From positions 1 through 64,000 of the forward strand of contig JADKEV010000011.1 in assembly GCA_016717855.1 (NCBI GenBank): a DNA stretch of 64,000 bases, in the 5' to 3' direction. This document shows, one piece after another, positions 8,046 through 16,796 of the stretch. The notes beneath the pieces are model-generated. The model ran no database searches and was not told the DNA's origin. It saw only the letters and a list, made by a program, of their open reading frames with translations. Source of the stretch: Betaproteobacteria bacterium (lineage in GTDB: Bacteria > Pseudomonadota > Gammaproteobacteria > Burkholderiales > Casimicrobiaceae). A program made the position numbers and the translations under genes. Positions within the stretch are counted from its first letter, which is position 1; each line of letters starts with the position of its first letter.

Positions 8046-9103
8046 GGGTTGGCCCGGGCTGGTGTGCGATAAGGCATGTGGATGTGGACGGTGAACAGGT
8101 TGCGCAGCGCCTTGGCCGACAAGCCGGCCTCGGCATCGAAGTGTAGCGCGAGGCGCTCGCGGATGTTGTCGATCGCGATCCGGTTGCCCGAGTGGTCTTC
8201 CTTCGAAGGATAGATCGGGTTCGCCAGGATCGCATGCAGCTCGCCGCGGCGCAGGTAGATGTTGATGGAAATCTCGCTGGCTTCGTTCGACTCCTGCACT
8301 CCGTGGTAGACCGCATTCTCGATCAGCGGCTGCAGGATCAGCGGCGGCACCAGCGCGTCGCCGGGCATGTGCTCGACATGCCATTTCACCTGCAGCCGGT
8401 GGCCCAGCCGCAGCTTCTCGAGATTCAGGTACTGCTTGCACAGCGCGATCTCGTCGGCCAGCGGAATCAGCGCGCGGTTGTCGGACATCACGGCGCGAAA
8501 CAGGTCCGCCATGTCTTCGAGCGCCGATTCCGCCTGCTTGGGCTCGCTGCGGATCAGCGACAGCACGGCATTGATGCTGTTGAACAGGAAGTGCGGGCGG
8601 ATGCGCGCCTGCAGCGCCTGCAGCCGGGCGGCGATCAACGCCGGCGACAGCGCGCGTATCCGGTAGTTGAAGTACAGCAGCACGGTGCCGCAGACGATCA
8701 GCGCCAGCACGTACGTCCGCCACCAGGACGCGTCGGCCAGGCGCAGCCAGCGCTGGTCGACGGCCTGGGCCAGCGCCACAATCGCGACGGTCGACAGCAT
8801 GACGCCCGCGCAGCCCCACGCATAGGGCAGGCGGCGCAGCCACCCGTCCAGCGCGACCAGCGCCAGCAGTTGCAACAACAGCAGAGGCTCGAGCAGGCCG
8901 GCGATCTCGACGCTGAGCGGCGCGATGTCCGCGGGCAGCGGCGCGCGCACCAGCGCCGCTGCGAAGCCCATCGCATTGGCGATCAGCAGGATGCGTACGA
9001 TCACGCCCAGATTCCTGAACTCGGGAAGAGTGGCGAGCGGGCGCTCGCCGACCCGTGGCGGCCGGGGAGCGGAAGGATTTTGCTTTATAATCATCGCTGA
9101 CAT
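8042..9103 (-). CDS. LytS/AlgZ (FimS)-type sensor histidine kinase
   Basis: A 353-residue membrane kinase. Four hydrophobic helices lie between about residues 32 and 148. They are followed by the His_kinase domain, with the phospho-acceptor His171 in RPHFLFNSIN, and an ATPase region with LQPLIENAVYHG (N box) and IDNIRERL. It should phosphorylate the response regulator whose gene overlaps its 3' end. Starts at 9103 (MSAMIIK) or 9094 (MIIK) are both possible and neither has a clear ribosome-binding site. It is divergent from argH across a spacer of only about 48 bases, so the two promoters must share that space or reach into the coding sequence. Confidence 0.9.
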   Translation of the reverse strand: MSAMIIKQNPSAPRPPRVGERPLATLPEFRNLGVIVRILLIANAMGFAAALVRAPLPADIAPLSVEIAGLLEPLLLLQLLALVALDGWLRRLPYAWGCAGVMLSTVAIVALAQAVDQRWLRLADASWWRTYVLALIVCGTVLLYFNYRIRALSPALIAARLQALQARIRPHFLFNSINAVLSLIRSEPKQAESALEDMADLFRAVMSDNRALIPLADEIALCKQYLNLEKLRLGHRLQVKWHVEHMPGDALVPPLILQPLIENAVYHGVQESNEASEISINIYLRRGELHAILANPIYPSKEDHSGNRIAIDNIRERLALHFDAEAGLSAKALRNLFTVHIHMPYRTPARANP

Positions 9104-9151
9104 TTCGGCAGTTCAATTGTTGCATTTTTTGCGTTGTTCAACACCCTTCCC

Positions 9152-10549
9152 ATGCCTGAATCTCATACCGCGCCGACCGGCGGCTGGTCCGGGCGGTTCA
9201 ACGAGCCTGTTTCCGAGCTGGTCAAGCGTTTTACCGCGTCGGTCGGCTTCGATTTCCGGCTCGCCGAATGGGATATCGCCGGTTCCCTCGCCCACGCCCG
9301 GATGCTCCGCGCCGTCGGCGTGCTGACCGCCCTGGACCTGTCCGCGATCGAGCGCGGGATGGACGCGATCCGCGCCGAGATCGCGGCCGGCACGTTCGCC
9401 TGGTCGGTCGACCTCGAAGATGTGCACTTCAACATCGAGAAGCGGCTTACCGCGCTGGTGGGCGACCCCGGCAAGCGTCTGCACACCGCGCGCTCGCGCA
9501 ACGACCAGATCGCCACCGACATCCGGCTTTTCCTCCGCGCGGCGATCGACCAGATCGTCGCCCTGGTCAAGGGGCTGCAGAGCGCGCTGGCCGACACGGC
9601 CGAGAAAAACGCCGCCGTGATCATGCCCGGCTTCACGCACATGCAGGTCGCGCAGCCGGTCACGTTCGGCCATCACCTGCTGGCCTATTTCGAAATGCTC
9701 GAGCGCGACGTGGAGCGGCTGCGCGACTGCCGCAAGCGCGTCAACCGCCTGCCGCTCGGGGCCGCCGCGCTCGCGGGCACCAGCTATCCGATCGATCGCG
9801 CGATGGTCGCCCGGGAGCTCGGCTTCGACGCCGTGTCGCGCAATTCGCTGGACGCCGTGTCGGATCGCGATTTCGCGATCGAATTCTGCGCTGCCGCGGC
9901 GCTGATCATGACCCATCTGTCGCGGCTGTCGGAAGAGCTGATACTGTGGATGAGCCCGCGCTTCGGCTTCATCGAGCTGGCCGACCGCTTCTGCACCGGC
10001 TCGTCGATCATGCCGCAGAAAAAGAACCCGGACGTGGCCGAGCTGGTCCGCGGCAAGACCGGCAGGGTCAACGGCCATCTGGTGGCGCTGCTCACGCTGA
10101 TGAAGGGCCAGCCGCTGGCGTACAACAAGGACAACCAGGAAGACAAGGAGCCGCTGTTCGACACCGTCGACACGCTGGTGATGACGCTGACCATCTACGC
10201 GGACATGATAGGGGGCATCGAAGTGAAAGCCGACCGGATGCGCGCGGCGGCCAGCGAGGGCTACGCCACCGCGACCGACCTGGCCGACTACCTGGTCAAG
10301 AAGGGCGCGCCGTTCCGCGACGCGCACGAAACCGTCGCGCGCGCGGTGCGGCACGCTGAAGGCCTGGGTTGCGAGCTTGCGGCGCTGCCGCTGGCGGAGT
10401 TGCAGTCGTTCTCGCCGGCCATCGCTGCTGACGTCTACCAGGTGCTGGCGCTGGAGGGCTCGGTCGCCAGCCGCAACCACGTCGGCGGCACCGCGCCCGA
10501 GCAGGTCAGGAGCGCCGTTCAGGCCGCGCGCGCCCTGATCGCCTCGTGA
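9152..10549 (+). CDS. argH: Argininosuccinate lyase
   Basis: A 465-residue fumarase/aspartase-superfamily enzyme for the last step of arginine synthesis. It cleaves argininosuccinate to arginine and fumarate. Hallmarks are GGWSGRF at the N-terminus, DLEDVHFNIE, TARSRNDQI, MPGFTHMQVAQPV, and the superfamily signature GSSIMPQKKNP (about residue 285). The ATG at 9152 is preferred to a TTG 18 bases upstream, since MPESHTAPTGGWSGRF fits the family. A TATAAT at 9086-9091, inside the divergent kinase gene's 5' end, is a possible -10 element but lacks a good -35. Confidence 0.96.
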   Translation: MPESHTAPTGGWSGRFNEPVSELVKRFTASVGFDFRLAEWDIAGSLAHARMLRAVGVLTALDLSAIERGMDAIRAEIAAGTFAWSVDLEDVHFNIEKRLTALVGDPGKRLHTARSRNDQIATDIRLFLRAAIDQIVALVKGLQSALADTAEKNAAVIMPGFTHMQVAQPVTFGHHLLAYFEMLERDVERLRDCRKRVNRLPLGAAALAGTSYPIDRAMVARELGFDAVSRNSLDAVSDRDFAIEFCAAAALIMTHLSRLSEELILWMSPRFGFIELADRFCTGSSIMPQKKNPDVAELVRGKTGRVNGHLVALLTLMKGQPLAYNKDNQEDKEPLFDTVDTLVMTLTIYADMIGGIEVKADRMRAAASEGYATATDLADYLVKKGAPFRDAHETVARAVRHAEGLGCELAALPLAELQSFSPAIAADVYQVLALEGSVASRNHVGGTAPEQVRSAVQAARALIAS

Positions 10550-10591
10550 CCCCGGCGCCGCGAATCCCCAGCAAGCAAAGGAAAATGCAAC

Positions 10592-11464
10592 ATGAGCGGA
10601 ACACAACGACTCGCATTTATCGGCCTGGGTGTCATGGGCTATCCGATGGCCGGGCACCTGGCCAAGGCCGGGCATCAGGTCACCGTCTACAACCGCAGCG
10701 CCGCCAAGGCGGAGAAATGGGTCGCGGCGCACGGCGGCGCGGCGGCGCCGACGCCGGCGGCGGCGGCGAAGGCGGCGGACATCGTGATGATGTGCGTAGG
10801 CAACGACGACGACGTCCGCCACGTGATCATGGGGCCCGACGGCGTGCTGGCGGGGATCGCCGCGGGCAGCGTGCTGGTCGATCACACCACCGCCTCGGCC
10901 ATCGTCGCGCGCGAGGCGTACGCCGCCTGCAAGGCGCAGGGCGTCGGATTCCTCGACGGCCCGGTCTCCGGCGGCCAGGCCGGCGCCGAGAACGGGAAGC
11001 TCACCATCATGGTGGGCGGCGACGCGGACGTCTACGCCAGGGCCGAAGGCGTGCTGCAGCATTACGCGCGCGCGGTCACGCTGATGGGGGCGCCCGGCGC
11101 GGGCCAGCTGACCAAGATGGTCAACCAGATCTGCATCGCCGGCATGGTCCAGGCGCTGTCGGAGGGGATCAACTTCGCGCAGAAGGCCGGCCTGGACGCG
11201 GAACTCGTGCTCGACGTGATCAGCAAGGGCGCGGCGCAGTCCTGGCAGATGGAGAACCGCGGCAAGACCATGGTGGCCGACAAGTTCGATTTCGGCTTCG
11301 CCGTCGACTGGATGCGCAAGGACCTGGGGATCTGCATCGAGGAAGCGCGCAAGAACGGCGCACTGCTGCCGGTGACCGCGCTGGTCGACCAGTTTTACGC
11401 CGGCGTGCAGAAGATGGGTGGCAAGCGCTGGGATACTTCCAGCTTGATCAAGTTGCTCAAATGA
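10592..11464 (+). CDS. NAD(P)-dependent beta-hydroxyacid dehydrogenase (GarR/HIBADH family)
   Basis: A 290-residue member of the 3-hydroxyisobutyrate/tartronate semialdehyde reductase family. It has an N-terminal Rossmann motif in FIGLGVMGYPMAGHL (9-23), the substrate-binding FLDGPVSGGQAGAENG segment, and the catalytic Lys in GQLTKMVNQ. AAAGGAAAA lies before the ATG at 10592. The actual substrate is not evident. It ends in an ATGA overlap with the copper-chaperone gene, so the two are likely co-transcribed although functionally unrelated. Confidence 0.87.
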   Translation: MSGTQRLAFIGLGVMGYPMAGHLAKAGHQVTVYNRSAAKAEKWVAAHGGAAAPTPAAAAKAADIVMMCVGNDDDVRHVIMGPDGVLAGIAAGSVLVDHTTASAIVAREAYAACKAQGVGFLDGPVSGGQAGAENGKLTIMVGGDADVYARAEGVLQHYARAVTLMGAPGAGQLTKMVNQICIAGMVQALSEGINFAQKAGLDAELVLDVISKGAAQSWQMENRGKTMVADKFDFGFAVDWMRKDLGICIEEARKNGALLPVTALVDQFYAGVQKMGGKRWDTSSLIKLLK

Positions 11465-11952
11465 GGACCGCGCTCATGAACGGATTTCCAATGGTGTCGA
11501 GCGCAATCGGCGCGGTCGCGCTCGCGCTCGCGCTGGTGGCCGCCCCCGCGCACGCGCAGATCAAGGTCGAGAATCCATGGGTGCGTGGCGCCGTCCCGGG
11601 CCAGCTCGCCACCGGCGCCTTTCTCGACATCACCAGCGTGAAGGACGCGGCGCTGGTCAAGGCCGAGAGCCCGGTCGCGGCGACCGTCGAGGTGCATGCG
11701 ATGGCAATGAAGAACAACGTGATGACCATGTACGAGGTGCCGAAGATCGACTTGCCGGCGGGCAAGCAGGTGCGCTTGGCACCCGGCGGCTTTCACATCA
11801 TGCTGATGGACCTGAAGCAGCCGGTGAAGAACGGCGAGACCGTGCCGATCAGGCTGACCATCGAGTATCCGGACAAGAAGCGCGAGACCATCGACGTCAA
11901 AGCCCAGGTGCGTGGACTGGGGACCAGCCAGGAACACCAGCACAAGCACTGA
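11461..11952 (+). CDS. PCuAC periplasmic copper chaperone
   Basis: A 163-residue exported protein with a signal peptide ending in VAAPAHA (cleavage before QIKVENPW) and a cupredoxin-like PCuAC domain. The copper ligands sit in the expected pattern: VEVHAMAM ... APGGFHIMLM (H, M ... H, M). The His-rich tail EHQHKH may add metal affinity. PCuAC delivers Cu(I) to cytochrome oxidase CuA/CuB sites. The start at 11461 overlaps the previous stop (ATGA) and gives an Arg in the n-region; the ATG at 11476 is an alternative. The usual partner SCO gene is not adjacent. Confidence 0.88.
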   Translation: MRTALMNGFPMVSSAIGAVALALALVAAPAHAQIKVENPWVRGAVPGQLATGAFLDITSVKDAALVKAESPVAATVEVHAMAMKNNVMTMYEVPKIDLPAGKQVRLAPGGFHIMLMDLKQPVKNGETVPIRLTIEYPDKKRETIDVKAQVRGLGTSQEHQHKH

Positions 11953-11970
11953 CCGGTCGCCGCCAGCGCC

Positions 11971-12990
11971 ATGCAACTGAAGCTCGCCAACCTCGCGGCG
12001 CACCTGCAAAAGCCACTGGCGCGCATCTACGTGCTGCACGGCGACGAGCCTCTGCTGCAGATCGAGGCAGCGCAGGCGATCCGCGCCGCGGCCGCGAAGG
12101 CCGGGTTTGCCGAGCGCGAGATGCTGGTCGCGGAAGCCGGCTTCAACTGGGACACGCTGGCCGCGATCAACCAGACCATGTCGCTGTTCGGTTCCCGGCG
12201 CATCGTCGAGTTGCGCATCCCGACCGGCAAGCCGGGGAAAGAGGGCGCGCGCGTGCTCGAAGCGGTCGGCGCCAGTCCCTCGCCGGACAACGTGCTGATC
12301 GTGAGCTGCCCGAAGCTGGACAAGAGCGGCACGGCCAGCGACTGGTTCGTGGCACTCGAAGGCGCCGGCGTCGCCGTCGCCATCCCGCTGCTGGAGCGCG
12401 ACAACCTGCCGGCATGGATCGCCGAGCGCCTGTCCCGGAACGGCCAGCGCGCGACCAACCAGGTGCTGCAGTACCTGGCCGACCTGACCGAGGGCAACCT
12501 GCTCGCGGCGCAGCAGGAGATCGACAAGCTGGCGCTGCTCCTGCCCGCCGGTGAGCTCACGCAGCAAGCGATCGAATCCGTCGTCGCCAACGTGGCGCGC
12601 TACGACAACGCCGGCCTCTCCGAAGCGCTGCTCTCCGCCGACACGCTGCGCGTGTGCCGGATGCTGGCGGGCCTCCAGGCCGAGGGCGAAAGCGTGCAGG
12701 CCGTGTTGTGGCAGGTGGCCGACGACACCCACGCGCTGCTCGCGGTCGCGCAGGCGGCGCGCGAAGGCCAGCGCATCGAAGGCGCGCTGATGAAGGCCCG
12801 GGTCTGGGGCAAGCGGCAGGCCGCGATGGAGCGCGCGGCGAAGCGGGTCGACGGCCGCGCGCTGTCGCAACTGCTGCCCGACCTCGCGCGGCTGGACCGG
12901 ATCGGCAAGGGAATAGGCAAAGGCGAAGTCTGGGACGAGCTGCGCGAGTACGCGCTGCGGTTCATCGGCACGCTGGCGCCGCGATCGTAG
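11971..12990 (+). CDS. holA: DNA polymerase III subunit delta
   Basis: A 339-residue clamp-loader delta subunit. Recognisable features are IYVLHGDEPLLQIEAAQAIR at the N-terminus, ELRIPTGKPGKEGA, and the C-terminal collar domain with the YDNAGLSEALL ... ADDTHALLAVAQ region. It opens the beta clamp within the clamp-loader complex. The lptE gene that commonly precedes holA is absent; PCuAC sits there instead. The TAG stop (12988-12990) is part of an intergenic repeat that begins at 12987. Confidence 0.92.
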   Translation: MQLKLANLAAHLQKPLARIYVLHGDEPLLQIEAAQAIRAAAAKAGFAEREMLVAEAGFNWDTLAAINQTMSLFGSRRIVELRIPTGKPGKEGARVLEAVGASPSPDNVLIVSCPKLDKSGTASDWFVALEGAGVAVAIPLLERDNLPAWIAERLSRNGQRATNQVLQYLADLTEGNLLAAQQEIDKLALLLPAGELTQQAIESVVANVARYDNAGLSEALLSADTLRVCRMLAGLQAEGESVQAVLWQVADDTHALLAVAQAAREGQRIEGALMKARVWGKRQAAMERAAKRVDGRALSQLLPDLARLDRIGKGIGKGEVWDELREYALRFIGTLAPRS

Positions 12991-13183
12991 GATGGGTCGA
13001 GCGCAGCGACACCCATCATCGTCGATACGACCGAAACCGCGTAGGATGGGTGGAGCGCAGCGATACCCATCATCGTGGGCGCGGACGAAATCGCATCTTG
13101 CGCACCGTCTCCCCATCGGAGAGTCATCCCGTCGGCGCATCTCGTATTCGCAGATGGGTATCGCTGCGCTCCACCCATCCTAC
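12987..13183. repeat. Cluster of three GATGGGT/ACCCATC palindromes (+, +, -)
   Basis: Copies lie at 12987-13017 (+), 13041-13071 (+) and 13153-13183 (-). The outer two form a head-to-head pair spaced like a BIME. The first copy overlaps the last codon and supplies the stop codon of holA. The 80-base interior between the second and third copies has no recognisable content. The position between convergent genes (holA and the ferritin-like gene) suggests a role as 3' RNA structure, if it has any. Confidence 0.9.
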
Positions 13184-13205
13184 GGCAACTACAAGTCAGA
13201 AGTTC

Positions 13206-13493
13206 CTACCGATGCGCGATGGGCTTGTCGGTGAACAGGTAGTCCTTGAGCTCGCTGGAGAATCGCGGGTCCTTGCGGCGGATCCATTCGAGCACCATCG
13301 ACGCGTGCTCCTTCTCCTCGTCCCGGTTGTGTTCGAGGATGGCCTTGAGATCGGCGTCCTTGCAGGCGTCGGCGCGCTGGTTGTACCAGTCGACGGCCTC
13401 CAGTTCTTCCATCAGCGAGACGATCGCCCGGTGCATGTCGCGCGTTTCGTCGGACAGTTCATCAATCGGTTCGTGGTAGCCGACACTGGACAT
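13206..13493 (-). CDS. Encapsulated-ferritin-type ferritin-like protein (EncFtn family), lacking cargo peptide
   Basis: A 95-residue two-helix ferritin half. It matches the EncFtn pattern closely: ELEAVDWYNQR on helix 1 and HNRDEEKEHA on helix 2, then DPRFSSELKDYLFTDKP. By alignment with the Rhodospirillum rubrum protein the iron ligands would be Glu30, Glu60 and His63, with Trp36 and Tyr37 also conserved. In known systems EncFtn forms an annular decamer that oxidises iron inside an encapsulin shell, reached by a C-terminal GSLxI/LKR-type peptide. Here the protein stops at DKPIAHR with no such peptide, and no encapsulin gene is in the window. AGGAGAAATGA precedes the ATG. Confidence 0.85.
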   Translation of the reverse strand: MSSVGYHEPIDELSDETRDMHRAIVSLMEELEAVDWYNQRADACKDADLKAILEHNRDEEKEHASMVLEWIRRKDPRFSSELKDYLFTDKPIAHR

Positions 13494-13563
13494 TCATTTC
13501 TCCTGTTGGTTACGAGGCGCCTGGCAGGGGTCCCTGCCGTCGGCATTCGACTTCACCTGCATT

Positions 13564-14292
13564 CTACCCGTCCCCCCACAGCGCCTGCATTGCCGCCAGC
13601 GCCGCCACGGCCGCGGTCTCGGTGCGTAGCACCCGCGGCCCCAGCGACAGCGGCGCGAACCATGCCTCGCGCGCCAGGCGTTCCTCGTCGGCTGTCAGAC
13701 CTCCCTCTGGTCCGGCCAACAGTGCGATAGGCCCTGCCGGCGTTTCGAGATTGCACACCCTGGCCCCGCCTTCGAACGAAAGCACGAAGCGCCGCGCCGC
13801 CGTGACACCCGCCAGCGCCGCCGCCAGCGACACGACCGGCAGCACTTCCGGTATCCGGTTCCTCCCCGATTGTTCGCAGGCGCCGATCAGGATCTGCCGC
13901 CAGTGCGCCTGGCGCTTGTCGGCGCGCTCGCGATCGAGACGGACGACGGAGCGCCGGGTCGCGACCGGCACGATCGCGCTCACGCCCAGTTCGACCGCCT
14001 TCTGCAGCGTGTAGTCCATCCGGTCGCCCGAGGACAACCCCTGCAGCAGGGTCACCTGCAACGGGCTCTCGCGGTCGACGGCGCGCACGGCCAAGATTGC
14101 CGCTTCCGCCGTGTCGCGCGTGACAGCGGCGAGCGTCGCCGCGGCTTCGCACCCGTCGCCGGCAAACAAGACGAGTTCGTCGCCTGCGCGCAGCCGCCGC
14201 ACCCGCACCGCGTGATGAAACGCCTCGGCCGGCAGCGTCACGGTCTGTCCCGCCACCAGCGGCAGCGCGCAGTGGAAGCGCGGCGCGCTCAA
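13564..14292 (-). CDS. rsmE: 16S rRNA (uracil(1498)-N(3))-methyltransferase
   Basis: A 242-residue SPOUT methyltransferase, the same length as E. coli RsmE. It has the N-terminal PUA-like part HHAVRVRRLRAGDELVLF, then EKAVELGVS-type QKAVELGVSAIVP, ACEQSGRNRIPEV, and the knot motifs LLAGPEGGLTADE and LGPRVLRTETA. The best start is TTG at 14292 (MSAPRFHCALPL). It overlaps the upstream GNAT stop as TTGA, giving translational coupling. The frame stays open further upstream, but that part overlaps the GNAT gene and has no homology. Confidence 0.92.
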   Translation of the reverse strand: MSAPRFHCALPLVAGQTVTLPAEAFHHAVRVRRLRAGDELVLFAGDGCEAAATLAAVTRDTAEAAILAVRAVDRESPLQVTLLQGLSSGDRMDYTLQKAVELGVSAIVPVATRRSVVRLDRERADKRQAHWRQILIGACEQSGRNRIPEVLPVVSLAAALAGVTAARRFVLSFEGGARVCNLETPAGPIALLAGPEGGLTADEERLAREAWFAPLSLGPRVLRTETAAVAALAAMQALWGDG

Positions 14293-15122
14293 GCGGCCTC
14301 TGCCGCGCGCGTCAGGTGCACGTGCTCGCCGGCGGGGAGGAATCCCGCCCTCAGGTAGACGCCGTTGGCGGTCGGATTCTGCGCGTCGGCGAACAGGTAC
14401 AGCGGCAGGCGTCCCTGCGCCAGCAGGTGCCGCGAGAGCTCGGCGACCAGCGCCGTCGCATAACCGCGGCCGCGCTGTCCGGGCGGCGTGTACACCGGCG
14501 CGATGCGCACCGAGGAAATGGGGGTGTGCCGGAACCCGGCGTGCGCGACGGGAACGCCATCGACCTCCCACAGCCACGCGCCGCCGGTCTGCAGCCGGCG
14601 CTGGACGATGTGTGGAATGTCGTCGACCGACTCGCGGACGTTCGCGTCCTCGAAAAATGCGCGCTGCCATGCGCACAGCAGATCGAAATCGGCATCGGAC
14701 GCCGTGCGCATCGCGCCGGGAACCACAGGTATTTCGTTCACCGTCTCGAGCCGGTACAGGCGCAGCCCGACATGGGGCCGGAACGCGGCGCCGGTGAGTT
14801 GCGCGCAGGTCTCGGCCGTCGCCCGTTCGCCGACGATGTCGGTGACGACGTGGCCGCCCTCGGCGAGCGCATGGTGCAGCGTGCCGAGGATCGCGGCCCC
14901 GGCGGACGTGGGGAACAGCGTGCCCTTGGCCGTCAGCATCGCGGCGGCCAGCAGTTCGCCGGCGCCGGCGACGGTGAATCCCAATGGCGGCGAGTCGCCG
15001 GGCTCGAGCGCATGGCGCGAGGCGATCGCGAGGACTTGAGTGTTGCCCGCTTCGTCGCGTTCCAGGAAGGCCTGGGCGTCGCGCCAGAATGCCGCGGGAT
15101 CGGCATAGCGGTCGACGCGCAC
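14289..15122 (-). CDS. GNAT family N-acetyltransferase
   Basis: A 277-residue protein. Its C-terminal half (about 150-275) is a GNAT fold with the acetyl-CoA loop PPGQRGRGYATALV and the late NPTANGVYLRAGF motif. The N-terminal half (FWRDAQAFLERDEAGNTQVLAI...) resembles the degenerate first half of double-GNAT proteins. The start is taken as GTG at 15122 (VRVDRYADPAAFW), five bases after the hydrolase stop; the longer open frame reaching 15326 overlaps that gene. The substrate is unknown. It lies between the hydrolase and rsmE in one leftward operon. Confidence 0.82.
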   Translation of the reverse strand: MRVDRYADPAAFWRDAQAFLERDEAGNTQVLAIASRHALEPGDSPPLGFTVAGAGELLAAAMLTAKGTLFPTSAGAAILGTLHHALAEGGHVVTDIVGERATAETCAQLTGAAFRPHVGLRLYRLETVNEIPVVPGAMRTASDADFDLLCAWQRAFFEDANVRESVDDIPHIVQRRLQTGGAWLWEVDGVPVAHAGFRHTPISSVRIAPVYTPPGQRGRGYATALVAELSRHLLAQGRLPLYLFADAQNPTANGVYLRAGFLPAGEHVHLTRAAEAA

Positions 15123-15127
15123 CGGGC

Positions 15128-15940
15128 CTACCCCGCGACCGCGGCCTGGCGCGCGAGAAATCCGCGCAGCGCGTCGAGCACCGCGTCCGGCGCTTCCGCC
15201 ATCAACGTATGGCCGGCGGTCGGTACTTCGACCGTCTGCGCGGCGGGGATCGCCTGGCGTAGCGCCGTGGCCGCGCGCACCGGCGTCATCGCGTCGCGCC
15301 GGCCGAGGATGAACAGCGTCGGGCACTTGACCGCGGCCGCCGCCGCGAGGCCGTTGGCGTAGGCGTTGCAGGCGGCGAAGTCGGCATGCAGCACGCCGGG
15401 CCGCTGCCGCTCCATCAGGCGCTTGTTCTGGCCCATTACCCAGAAACCGGGACCCGGGTTCGAGGGCTTTTGCGAGTAGCTGGAATGCGACCAGATGTTG
15501 ATCATGTCGATCGCGGCCGGCTCGTCGTCGCGCGTGGCGCCCAGCAGATCGTCGGCGACGCGCATCGGAAATGCCGTGCCGACCAGCGCGATTTTCGCCA
15601 CGCGCGAGGGTTGCCGCGCCGCGGCTTCGAGCGCGACCAGCGAGCCGCCGCTATGGCCGACGACGGTCGCGCTCGCGACGCCGGCGGCGTCGAACAGCGC
15701 GAGCAGCCAGTCGGCCATCGCCTCGATGGATCGAAGAGGCTCGCCCGCGCTGCGCCCGTGCGCCGGCAGGTCGACCGCCAGCACCGCGTAACCGTGATGC
15801 GCGAGGTAGCGCGACTGCAGGATCCACACGCTGTGGTCGTGCTGGGCGCCATGCACGAAGGCCACCACCGGCAGCGCCGGGTCGAAGCGCTTGCCGCCGG
15901 TGTAGGCGTACGCGCGCGCGCTGTTGACGTCGAGGTACAT
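15128..15940 (-). CDS. Alpha/beta hydrolase
   Basis: A 270-residue alpha/beta hydrolase. The oxyanion/HG region is VAFVHGAQHDHSVW, the nucleophile elbow is GHSGGS, the acid lies near ILGRRDAMTP and the catalytic His is in TAGHTLM. The substrate is not inferable; the family includes esterases, C-C hydrolases and haloperoxidase-like enzymes. First gene of the hydrolase-GNAT-rsmE operon; ATG at 15940. Confidence 0.85.
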   Translation of the reverse strand: MYLDVNSARAYAYTGGKRFDPALPVVAFVHGAQHDHSVWILQSRYLAHHGYAVLAVDLPAHGRSAGEPLRSIEAMADWLLALFDAAGVASATVVGHSGGSLVALEAAARQPSRVAKIALVGTAFPMRVADDLLGATRDDEPAAIDMINIWSHSSYSQKPSNPGPGFWVMGQNKRLMERQRPGVLHADFAACNAYANGLAAAAAVKCPTLFILGRRDAMTPVRAATALRQAIPAAQTVEVPTAGHTLMAEAPDAVLDALRGFLARQAAVAG

Positions 15941-16102
15941 GGCCGAAGTATAGCGGTTTGCGGCGGCGGTCCGGCACCATCGCCATGCGCCCGATCAGGG
16001 ACGACCCCCTCCGGTATATTGGGATAGAATTCAGCGCTCGGTGGCGCCCGGTTTTGCGCGGCGCCGATGCCCGCCGTTGCCCGAACAGAGGAGGGGAATG
16101 CC

Positions 16103-16780
16103 ATGAAGCTCTACTACCATCCGGTCTCGACCACCTGCCGCCCGATCATGATGCTCGCCGCCGACAGCGGCATCGACCTGGACTACCAGGTCGTCGACCT
16201 GTTCACCGGCGAACACATGCGCGACCCGTACCAGGTGATCAACCCGAACCGCCAGGTGCCGGCGCTCGAGGACGGCGACTTTCGCCTGACCGAGAGCTCG
16301 GCGATCCTGAAGTACCTGGCCGACAAGGCCGGCTCGCCCGCGTATCCGAAGGACCTGCGGCAACGCGCGCGCGTGAACGAACGGATGGACTGGCTCAACA
16401 CCGGCTTCTATCGGGACTTCGGTTACGGGCTGATCTACCCGCAGGTGTTTCCGCATCTGCGCCGCGCCGATGAGACGGTGCAGGCCGGCACCGTGCAATG
16501 GGGGCGGGACAAGGCCAACGCCTGGCTGAAGGTCCTCGACGAGACCCTCATCGGTCCCGCCAACGCGTACCTGTGCGGCAACGAGCTGACCATCGCCGAC
16601 TACTTCGGCGCCGCGATGCTGACGCTGGGCGAGGTGATCCACCTCGACTACTCCGCCTATCCCAACATCAGCCGCTGGCTGGCCAACATGAAGGCGGGAC
16701 CGAACTGGGCCAAGGTGAACGAGCCCTTCTACCAGTACTTCGTCGGGCCGTACAAGGACCAGAAATTCCAGGGACTGTGA
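16103..16780 (+). CDS. Glutathione S-transferase family protein
   Basis: A 225-residue GST. It starts MKLYYHPVSTTCRPIMM, in a thioredoxin-fold N-domain with the cis-Pro loop NRQVPALEDG and the glutathione-binding LTESSAILKYLADK. An all-helical C-domain follows, containing GNELTIADYFGAAML. It resembles theta-type bacterial GSTs. GAGGAGGGG precedes the ATG at 16103; an upstream in-frame start at 16067 is disfavoured by that ribosome-binding site. It is followed 16 bases later by a VOC protein gene, suggesting an operon for glutathione-dependent detoxification (an inference). Confidence 0.88.
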   Translation: MKLYYHPVSTTCRPIMMLAADSGIDLDYQVVDLFTGEHMRDPYQVINPNRQVPALEDGDFRLTESSAILKYLADKAGSPAYPKDLRQRARVNERMDWLNTGFYRDFGYGLIYPQVFPHLRRADETVQAGTVQWGRDKANAWLKVLDETLIGPANAYLCGNELTIADYFGAAMLTLGEVIHLDYSAYPNISRWLANMKAGPNWAKVNEPFYQYFVGPYKDQKFQGL

Positions 16781-16796
16781 TGCGAGGAGGCGCGCC

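Noticed and set aside
7251..9125. A single 624-codon minus-strand gene covering both two-component genes
   Set aside because: Only the 264 C-terminal codons (LytTR regulator) have homology. The upstream part is an off-frame reading of the sensor kinase, which has its own intact frame at 8042-9103.
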